From positions 1-6,105 of the forward strand of contig CAYWTM010000161.1 of the NCBI GenBank assembly GCA_964460185.1: a DNA stretch of 6,105 bases, read 5' to 3'. Shown here piece by piece: positions 1 to 5,612 of this stretch. The number at the start of each line of letters is the position of its first letter. The first letter of the stretch is position 1. A program made the position numbers and the translations under genes. The notes beneath the pieces are model-generated. The model searched no databases. It had not been told where the DNA came from and saw nothing but the letters and a program-made list of their open reading frames with translations. This stretch comes from JAVJPJ01 sp040217295 (GTDB lineage: Bacteria > Pseudomonadota > Alphaproteobacteria > Rhodobacterales > Rhodobacteraceae).

Positions 1-55
1 GCGCCTGTTCAAACCCTCACCCGACGCGACCATCGCCATACGCGGCGCAGACTGA
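1..55 (+). CDS. C-terminal end of an unidentified protein (partial)
   Basis: The frame beginning at position 2 is open from the window edge and ends in TGA at 53-55, giving a 17-residue tail (RLFKPSPDATIAIRGAD). I prefer this frame because its stop lies 24 bases before a strong plus-strand terminator, as expected for the last gene of a transcript. The other two plus frames run on through the terminator. The tail is too short to name a family or function. The start and body of the gene lie to the left of the window. Confidence 0.5.
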   Translation, partial: RLFKPSPDATIAIRGAD

Positions 56-79
56 ACGCACCAAATCATATCCTGAATC

Positions 80-111
80 GGGGAGGCGCTTGCGCCTCCC
101 CTTTTTCTTTT
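80..111 (+). terminator. Rho-independent terminator
   Basis: A perfect 9-bp GC-rich stem (80-88 GGGGAGGCG pairing with 93-101 CGCCTCCCC) closes a CTTG tetraloop. It is followed directly by a T-rich tract (TTTTTCTTTT, 102-111). The T tract is on the plus-strand side only, so it should end transcripts arriving from the gene that stops at 55. It separates that gene from the P450 gene downstream. Confidence 0.93.
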
Positions 112-119
112 CGTAAATA
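90..119 (+). promoter_or_regulatory. Possible promoter for the P450 gene, overlapping the terminator
   Basis: A TTGCGC hexamer (90-95) in the loop and right arm of the terminator hairpin is 18 bases from TAAATA (114-119), the only A/T-rich block before the P450 start. Together they resemble a weak sigma-70-type -35/-10 pair and would place transcript starts near 126. The match is imperfect and found only by eye. The alternative is read-through from upstream or a promoter type I do not recognise. Confidence 0.3.
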
Positions 120-160
120 CCCGGGCTGCCGGCATGCCGCCCGGCGGCACTATGTCCGGG
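120..160 (+). repeat. Overlapping palindromes in the P450 leader
   Basis: Two perfect palindromes overlap here: CGGCATGCCG (130-139), and a hyphenated inverted repeat with 7-base arms around one base (135-141 TGCCGCC, 143-149 GGCGGCA). An outer pair, CCCGG (120-124) with CCGGG (156-160), could enclose the second one. The group ends 11 bases before the P450 start codon and just before its only SD-like bases. It could act as an operator for a dimeric repressor or as an mRNA structure affecting translation. In GC-rich DNA it may also be chance. Confidence 0.4.
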
Positions 161-170
161 CGCGAGGCTG

Positions 171-1337
171 ATGCAGACACTGACCCAATCGCCGACCGAT
201 CCCGCCTTTGTCCAGGACCCCTACCCGTTCTATGCCCGTGCGCGGGCGGCCGGGCCGCTGGCGATCTGGTCTGACTACCGGATGCCCATGGCAACCACCC
301 ATGCCGCCGTCAGCGCGATCTTGCGTGACCGCCGGTTCGGCCGCGAACCCGTGGAACCGCGCGCCATTCCCGGCCACCTCGCGCCCTTTTACGCGGTCGA
401 GGCCCATTCCATGCTGGAACTGGAGCCGCCGCGCCACACGCGCCTGCGCGCGCTGGTTCTGCGCGCCTTTACCGGGCGGCGGATCAAGGCCCTGGCCCCC
501 GAGATCGCGCAGCTCTGCCAGGATCTGATCGCGCGGTTTCCCGACGGCCCCTTGGATTTGCTGGATGCCTATTGCCGGCCTATCCCCGTCATCATAATCG
601 CCCGCCTGCTGGGCGTGCCGGAAACCATGGCGGATGACCTGCTACGCTGGTCCAACGCGATGGTGATGATGTACCAGGCCCGCCGGACCCGCGCCGAGGA
701 AGACGCCGCCGTCGCCGCGACCGAGGAATTCGTGACCTTCCTGCGCGACTACGTGGACCGGCGGCGCAACGATCCGCGCGACGACCTGATCTCGCATCTT
801 ATCGCGGCCGAGCAAGATGGCGAGCGCCTGTCGACCGACGAGTTGATCACCACCTGCATCTTGCTGTTGAACGCGGGGCACGAGGCCACGGTCCATACGC
901 TTGGCAATGGCATCAAGCTGTGCCTCGAGACCGGCGCGCGCCCCGCTGCCGACGCGGCACCGCTGGTCGAGGAAATCCTGCGCTACGATCCACCCCTGCA
1001 CATGTTCACCCGGTGGGCCTACGAGGATGTCACGCTGTTCGGGCACGAATTCCGGCGCGGTGACGAGGTGGGGCTGCTGTTGGCCTCGGCCGGGCGGGAC
1101 GAGGCCGTGTATGCCTGCGCGGGAGAGTTCCGACCGGAACGCAGCGACGGTCCTGCGAACCTGGCCTTCGGGGCGGGCCTCCATTTCTGCGTGGGCGCGC
1201 CACTTGCGCGGCTCGAATTGCAAATCGCGATCCCTGCGATCTTTGCCGCCTGCCCCGGTCTGACGCTGGCGGCACCGCCGTCTTACGCGAATATCTACCA
1301 TTTCCACGGGCTTGATGGGTTGCCGGTCACCCGTTGA
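171..1337 (+). CDS. Cytochrome P450 monooxygenase
   Basis: This is a 388-residue soluble bacterial P450, slightly shorter than the usual 400 or so. P450s of this type insert one oxygen atom from O2 into an organic substrate, using electrons from a ferredoxin and its reductase. Visible hallmarks in order are a C-helix EPPRHTRLR (85-93), an I-helix AGHEAT (235-240), the K-helix ExxR (E268-R271), the meander FRPER (320-324) and the heme-binding loop FGAGLHFCVG (333-342) with the thiolate ligand Cys340. The I-helix acid-alcohol pair reads Glu238-Ala239, so the usual threonine is alanine. There is no signal peptide or membrane anchor, so it should be cytoplasmic. The ATG at 171 gives a typical P450 N-terminus (DPAFVQDPYPFYARAR), but its SD-like GAGG (164-167) is only 3 bases away, so initiation may be weak. 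No ferredoxin or reductase gene lies in the window. The substrate and CYP family cannot be told from the sequence alone. Confidence 0.95.
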   Translation: MQTLTQSPTDPAFVQDPYPFYARARAAGPLAIWSDYRMPMATTHAAVSAILRDRRFGREPVEPRAIPGHLAPFYAVEAHSMLELEPPRHTRLRALVLRAFTGRRIKALAPEIAQLCQDLIARFPDGPLDLLDAYCRPIPVIIIARLLGVPETMADDLLRWSNAMVMMYQARRTRAEEDAAVAATEEFVTFLRDYVDRRRNDPRDDLISHLIAAEQDGERLSTDELITTCILLLNAGHEATVHTLGNGIKLCLETGARPAADAAPLVEEILRYDPPLHMFTRWAYEDVTLFGHEFRRGDEVGLLLASAGRDEAVYACAGEFRPERSDGPANLAFGAGLHFCVGAPLARLELQIAIPAIFAACPGLTLAAPPSYANIYHFHGLDGLPVTR

Positions 1338-1354
1338 CTGGCGCGTGTTGAACC

Positions 1355-1382
1355 TTGCGCAGGCCCCGGCGCGTGCTAGGCT
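1355..1382 (+). promoter_or_regulatory. Candidate promoter for the lipoprotein gene
   Basis: In the 79-base gap after the P450 stop, TTGCGC (1355-1360) and TAGGCT (1377-1382) are separated by 16 bases. The second hexamer is preceded by TGC (1374-1376), an extended -10 feature. Transcription would start near 1389, leaving a leader of under 30 bases before the SD at 1404-1407. The pair fits a housekeeping-type promoter but is unverified. If it works, the lipoprotein does not depend on P450 transcription. Confidence 0.45.
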
Positions 1383-1416
1383 CGCGTTGGGGATCTTCGG
1401 AACAGGATGGCGCGGC

Positions 1417-1887
1417 ATGCTGAACGTTCGAACCACGATTGTCCTTGGAGGCCTGTTGCTGGCGGGCTGTAGCGGCGGCGGGACGGTATATTACGCATCC
1501 GGCGTGGACCTCGCGACCCGGGATGCCGATTTCGGAGCCTGCCAGGCCCAGGCCCGGATGGATTTTCCGATCAGGACCGAAACGCGGTTCACCACCCGTT
1601 TTTTCAGGCCCCCAACCCGGACCTGCACCGCCGATGGCAGTTGCAGCATTACGCCTGGATATTGGGAGGGCGGGGAAAGATATACGGTCGACGTAAACGC
1701 CGACGATCGCCAGGTCGCCACGCGCGCCTGCATGGGATCGCGCGGTTATGCGCGCGTCGGCCTGCCGGTGTGCGCCCCCGAAACGGCGGTGCGCATGTCC
1801 ACGATCATGCCACCCCTCGCGGATGGCACCTGCTTGTACAATGCCGGTCCGGGCGCGCCGCTGATCGTGAACCCGGTCACCCCCTGA
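1417..1887 (+). CDS. Small outer-membrane-type lipoprotein of unknown function
   Basis: The protein has 156 residues with a classic lipoprotein signal: Arg5, a hydrophobic stretch 8-16, and the lipobox LAGC ending at Cys18, which would be lipidated. Ser19 at the +2 position suggests export to the outer membrane by the Lol route. I chose the ATG at 1417 because AGGA (1404-1407) lies 9 bases upstream and the signal peptide begins exactly there. An in-frame ATG at 1312 lies inside the P450 gene and would add 35 residues that bury the signal. The mature part has six cysteines (42, 70, 76, 105, 119, 139), enough for three periplasmic disulfides. It also has a Gly/Pro/Tyr-rich middle (PGYWEGG, 80-86) and an ACMGSRGY motif (104-111) followed by LPVC. 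Similar Cys-Met...Arg-Gly-Tyr patterns occur in many small uncharacterised proteobacterial lipoproteins. I do not recognise a named family and assign no function. Confidence 0.85.
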   Translation: MLNVRTTIVLGGLLLAGCSGGGTVYYASGVDLATRDADFGACQAQARMDFPIRTETRFTTRFFRPPTRTCTADGSCSITPGYWEGGERYTVDVNADDRQVATRACMGSRGYARVGLPVCAPETAVRMSTIMPPLADGTCLYNAGPGAPLIVNPVTP

Positions 1888-1894
1888 GGCGCCC

Positions 1895-3295
1895 CTAGTC
1901 GTCCGACACCTGCGCCACCCGTGCGCCGGATTTGTTCGTCGTCACCACGCCAAGCGATTTCAGCTTGCGGTGCAGGGCAGACCGTTCCATCCCGACAAAG
2001 CTGGCCGTCCGCGAGATGTTGCCGCCGAAGCGGTTGATCTGAGCCATCAGGTATTGCCTCTCGAACAATTCGCGCGCCTCGCGCAGCGGCAACGTGGTCA
2101 GCGTGGCCGACAGGGATACGCCATCCTCATCGCTGCTGGTAGCCTCGGTCTGACCGGGCAGATCGCGCGCCTCGATCGGACCGGTCCCCTCGCCCAGGAT
2201 CAGCACCCGTTCAATGACGTTGCGCAACTGCCGGACATTTCCGGGCCAGCGCATGGTTTGCAGCATCGCGACCGCGTCATCGCCCAGTTCCCGCAAGGGC
2301 AACCCCTGGTCGCGGTTGAATTCAGCGATGAAATGACGGGCCAGTTCGGGGATGTCATCGCGGCGGTCCTCAAGGCTTGGCACCTCGATGGGGACCACGT
2401 TCAGCCGATGAAACAGTTCCTCCCGGAAGGTGCCCGCCTCGATCTCCGTGGCCAAATCACGGGAGGTTGAGGATATGACCCGCAGGTCAACCCTCACCTT
2501 TGCCGTGCCCCCGACACGGGTAAAGCTTTGGTCGACCAGCACGCGCAGGATCTTGGATTGCGTGCCAAGCGGCATGTCTGCGACCTCGTCGAAATAGATC
2601 ACGCCGCCATGGGCCTGTTCCAACAGACCCTGTTCGACACCCCGTTCCGCCGTTTCGCGGCCGAACAGGACCTCTTCCATGTGGTCGGGCTGGATCGAGG
2701 CGGAACTGACGATCACGAAAGGTGCATCGGCCCGGTTGGATTCGGCATGCACATAGCGTGCCGCCACTTCCTTGCCCGCGCCGGGCCCGCCGGTCAGCAT
2801 CACCCGACCATTGGATTTCGTGACCTTGTCGAGCTGCGATTTCATCGTGCGGAACGCCACGCCCGAGCCCATCATCTGCGTGCCCTTGCCGTCCTGCCGG
2901 CGCAGGGCGGAGTTTTCGCGGCGCAAACGGGATGTTTCCATCGCGCGGCGGATCACGACCATCAACTGATCGATATTGAAAGGCTTTTCGATGAAGTCAT
3001 AGGCGCCTTGCTTGATCGCGGCGACGGCGATCTCGATGTTGCCATGGCCTGAAATGATGACCACCGGCACCTCGGGATTGTCGCGTTTCACATGGCCCAG
3101 GATATCGATCCCGTCCATGTTTGAGTCCTTGAGCCAGATATCCAGGATCATCAGGCCGGGGGCTGCCTTGTTCAGCTCGGCCATCGCCTCGTCCGACGTG
3201 CCCGCCATGCGGGTGACAAAGCCTTCGTCCTGCAAGATATCGCAAATCAATTCACGGATATCGCGCTCGTCATCGACGACCAGAATATCGCTCAT
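1895..3295 (-). CDS. ntrX: NtrX, NtrC-family response regulator of the NtrYX system
   Basis: The 466-residue protein has three modules. The receiver (about 1-120) shows acidic pocket D8/D9, phosphoacceptor D52 within LDIWLKDSNMDG (an NtrX-like signature), S82 and K104. The AAA+ domain (about 140-370) has Walker A GGPGAGKE (169-176), Walker B YFDE (234-237), arginine-finger candidates R291 and R297, and sensor II in WPGNVRQLRN (350-359). A Fis-type helix-turn-helix lies near 426-448. It is the cytoplasmic partner of NtrY and binds DNA once phosphorylated. The sigma-54-contacting GAFTGA loop is missing: after LFG (210-212) the chain runs RETAERGVEQGLLEQA, about four residues shorter than canonical NtrC. 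The usual NCAA stretch reads SSAS (197-200) and the sensor I region reads ISSTSRD. It therefore probably does not activate sigma-54 RNA polymerase in the normal way. The ATG overlaps the ntrY stop as ATGA, with a GAGGAG ribosome site 5 bases upstream, which implies translational coupling. Confidence 0.96.
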   Translation of the reverse strand: MSDILVVDDERDIRELICDILQDEGFVTRMAGTSDEAMAELNKAAPGLMILDIWLKDSNMDGIDILGHVKRDNPEVPVVIISGHGNIEIAVAAIKQGAYDFIEKPFNIDQLMVVIRRAMETSRLRRENSALRRQDGKGTQMMGSGVAFRTMKSQLDKVTKSNGRVMLTGGPGAGKEVAARYVHAESNRADAPFVIVSSASIQPDHMEEVLFGRETAERGVEQGLLEQAHGGVIYFDEVADMPLGTQSKILRVLVDQSFTRVGGTAKVRVDLRVISSTSRDLATEIEAGTFREELFHRLNVVPIEVPSLEDRRDDIPELARHFIAEFNRDQGLPLRELGDDAVAMLQTMRWPGNVRQLRNVIERVLILGEGTGPIEARDLPGQTEATSSDEDGVSLSATLTTLPLREARELFERQYLMAQINRFGGNISRTASFVGMERSALHRKLKSLGVVTTNKSGARVAQVSDD

Positions 3296-5541
3296 GTTGT
3301 CTCCTCACTGGGCAAAATGGGTAGAGTGACGCGCGCCATGGCCCCGGAATGTGCGCCGTCCTCGAACGGATCGGCATCCACAAGCTCAAGCTCGCCCCCG
3401 TGTTCTTCTATGATCTTCTTGACGATCGGCAGGCCAAGCCCCGTGCCTTTTTCGCGGGTCGTCACGTATGGCTCGAACAATTTCGCACGGTCCGCAGGCA
3501 GGCCTATGCCATTGTCGGCAATCGTGATGACAGCCACACCGTCGCCAAGCGTGAGCACCACGCGCAGTTGCGGCACATGCCCATCGGGCGCACCTTTTTC
3601 CTGCAACGTTTCAATGGCTTCGCCACCATTCTTCATGAGGTTGGTGAAAGCCTGGCCGATCATGGTGGCGTCCAGTTCGGCCATCACCGGCGCATCGGGG
3701 ATGTCGAAGGCGAATGTCACATCGGGCTGGCCCGCGCGCTGCAAGGTCACCGCTTCGCGCAGGAGTTGCGCCAGATCCTCGACCCGCGTCTCGGGCTCGG
3801 GCATACGGGCGAACTTCGAAAACTCGTCCACGATCCGCCGCAGATCGTTGGTCTGGCGCACGATGACCTCGGTCATCTGCTCAAGTGATGCCTGATCTTC
3901 GCCCTCCATCATCTTGGCAAACTTACGTTTTATCCGTTCCGCACTTAGCTGGATGGGGGTGAGCGGATTCTTGATCTCGTGGGCGATGCGACGGGCGACA
4001 TCGCCCCAGGCGGCCATACGCTGTGCGCTGACCAGCTGCGTGACATCGTCAAAGGCGACCACGTATCCTTCCAGCGCCCCGTCAGAGGTGCGCCGCGTGG
4101 CCATGCGCACCAGCAGGCTTTCTTGTTTGCCGCCTCGTGTGAGCTTGATTTCTTCCTGCACCGTTTGCCCGGTGCTACGCTGCAGGCGTTCGAACAACTG
4201 CTCGAATTCCGGGATCGCCGCCTCAAGGCTCAGGCCGTTGTCACGCTGTTCGACCAGCGACAACAGCCGGATGGCAGACCGGTTCATGAAATCCACGCGG
4301 CCCTGCCCGTTCAGACCGATCACCCCCGCAGTGACGGAGCCCAGAACGGAATCGAACAACCGCCGGCGGCGTTCGGTCGCTTCGTTCTGTTCGATCAGCG
4401 TCTCGCGCTGCGCCTTCAACTGGCGGGTCATCTGGTTGAACAACCGGCCAAGCATGGCGATTTCATCGTCACCGCTTTCCTCGGGCACGCGCACGTCCAG
4501 ATCGCCCTGCCCAACGCGCTGCGCCGCGCCCGCAAGCTGCCCGACGGGGCGCGACAGGCGTTCCGCGAACCACAGCCCCAACCAGATCGCAGCCAGCACC
4601 AGGATGATCGCAAATCCCAGGTAAAGCAGGCCGAAATCAAAAAGGATACTGCCGCGATCGGCCTCAAGCTGCCGATACAGCCGCACCGTCTGCTGCGTTT
4701 CATCCAGCAAGGCAAGGATGTCACCGTCGACCTCCCGACTGACGTAAAGGTAGCGGTCGGGAAACGCATCGAGACGGTAAAGGGCGCGAAACTCGTCCTG
4801 CGCCCGATCTTCGATCAGCACCAGATCGCCGGCTTCCGCACGGGTGATTTCATCGATCGAGGGGCTGTCGTAATCGAACAGGTAACTGCTTTCCCCCCGG
4901 GCCACGATCTCGCGTCCGCCATCGATCACGAAGGCTTCGCGCAGGCCGCGCTGCACCCGCCCCTGCCCCTCGCTCAACAATTGGCGCAGGTCACCATCGC
5001 TCAACAAGACCGAGGCACGGCGGTTCACGTTGATGAACGCCGCCAGCGCCATCGTATCCGTCGTCAGGTCGTCGCGGTGTTCCTGGCTGTAGGCCACGGC
5101 CGCATCCACCGAGTTGCCAAGCGCGGACGATACTCGGTCGGAAAACCACCCCTCGAGGCCGATATTGACGGTAATCGTCGCGAATACCGCCACGAGAATC
5201 GTTGGAACAAGGGCCACGATGCCAAAGACACCCGTCAGCCGCAGATGCAGACGCGACCCCGCCGATTGCGCGCGCCGCGAGGCCACGATCCGCGCCACTT
5301 CGCGCAGCACAAGCGCCGCCACCAGAAGGATGTAGACAAGGTCGGCCAGCAAGATCAGCCGCAGGCCCGGAGCGGCGGCCAGATCGGCCAGCGGCCCAAG
5401 CACGAGAAAGGTCACAACGGCCAGTGCCGGCCCGAGGATCACCAACCCGAAGGTGCCCGCGCTGCGCAGGCTCGAATTTTCCTTAAGCCGCCACAAACGG
5501 TCAATCAGACCGGGCGTTGATCTGTCCGCGGGATCGTCCAC
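3292..5541 (-). CDS. ntrY: NtrY, membrane sensor histidine kinase of the NtrYX system
   Basis: With the GTG start at 5541 the protein has 749 residues. Hydrophobic segments lie near 31-51, 61-81, 103-127 and 302-325. A large extracytoplasmic region (about 128-301) sits between the third and fourth. HAMP (about 325-378), PAS (about 388-505), HisKA with HEIKNP (phosphorylated His521) and a HATPase domain follow. The HATPase shows N-box NLMKNGGEAI (634-643), G1 DNGIG (676-680), F-box FEPYVTT (689-695) and G2 GTGLGLP (699-705). It should autophosphorylate and pass phosphate to NtrX. The family has been tied to nitrogen metabolism and to redox or respiratory control in alphaproteobacteria. I chose the GTG at 5541 because GGGGAG lies 6 bases upstream and the protein then begins like its relatives. 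The in-frame GTG at 5556 has no SD, and the ATG at 5706 would overlap ntrC by about 90 bases. There are no cysteines, and the PAS region also lacks histidine. The stop overlaps the ntrX start. Confidence 0.95.
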   Translation of the reverse strand: MDDPADRSTPGLIDRLWRLKENSSLRSAGTFGLVILGPALAVVTFLVLGPLADLAAAPGLRLILLADLVYILLVAALVLREVARIVASRRAQSAGSRLHLRLTGVFGIVALVPTILVAVFATITVNIGLEGWFSDRVSSALGNSVDAAVAYSQEHRDDLTTDTMALAAFINVNRRASVLLSDGDLRQLLSEGQGRVQRGLREAFVIDGGREIVARGESSYLFDYDSPSIDEITRAEAGDLVLIEDRAQDEFRALYRLDAFPDRYLYVSREVDGDILALLDETQQTVRLYRQLEADRGSILFDFGLLYLGFAIILVLAAIWLGLWFAERLSRPVGQLAGAAQRVGQGDLDVRVPEESGDDEIAMLGRLFNQMTRQLKAQRETLIEQNEATERRRRLFDSVLGSVTAGVIGLNGQGRVDFMNRSAIRLLSLVEQRDNGLSLEAAIPEFEQLFERLQRSTGQTVQEEIKLTRGGKQESLLVRMATRRTSDGALEGYVVAFDDVTQLVSAQRMAAWGDVARRIAHEIKNPLTPIQLSAERIKRKFAKMMEGEDQASLEQMTEVIVRQTNDLRRIVDEFSKFARMPEPETRVEDLAQLLREAVTLQRAGQPDVTFAFDIPDAPVMAELDATMIGQAFTNLMKNGGEAIETLQEKGAPDGHVPQLRVVLTLGDGVAVITIADNGIGLPADRAKLFEPYVTTREKGTGLGLPIVKKIIEEHGGELELVDADPFEDGAHSGAMARVTLPILPSEETT

Positions 5542-5612
5542 GGGCTGCTCCCCCACTAGGTCGTATGGTCGAAACGGGCGTGTCGCCAGTCTGCCACGCG
5601 ACTGTTGCGGGT
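5542..5612 (-). other. ntrC-ntrY intergenic spacer with ntrY ribosome binding site
   Basis: This is a 71-base gap between the ntrC stop and the ntrY GTG. On the minus strand a GGGGGAG stretch lies 6 bases before the GTG at 5541 and decides the start. Two short, mutually exclusive 5-bp stems are possible (5582-5586 with 5598-5602, or 5578-5582 with 5595-5599), both too weak to be terminators. I see no T tract and no convincing promoter. The simplest reading is that ntrY and ntrX are carried on the ntrC transcript, possibly with an extra unseen promoter. Confidence 0.6.

Noticed and set aside
1312..1416. Upstream ATG at 1312 as the lipoprotein start
   Set aside because: It lies inside the P450 coding region, lacks an SD and would place 35 non-hydrophobic residues before a clear lipoprotein signal that begins at 1417.
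642..1436. 264-codon minus-strand open frame opposite the P450 gene
   Set aside because: It is antisense to a P450 with all family motifs intact. Its translation is Arg/Gly/Gln-rich with no recognisable domain.
1970..3052. Two plus-strand open frames (1970-2470 and 2528-3052) opposite ntrX
   Set aside because: Both are mirror frames of the receiver and AAA+ coding sequence and show no independent motifs or ribosome sites.
3979..5520. 513-codon plus-strand open frame opposite ntrY
   Set aside because: It lies wholly antisense to a well-supported kinase gene. It has a low-complexity Arg/Gln/His-rich composition with no domain motifs, as expected from a mirror frame of a GC-rich gene.
5578..5602. 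Terminator or attenuator between ntrC and ntrY
   Set aside because: Only two competing 5-bp stems with loops of 11-12 bases and no T tract are present, which is weak and likely by chance at this GC content.
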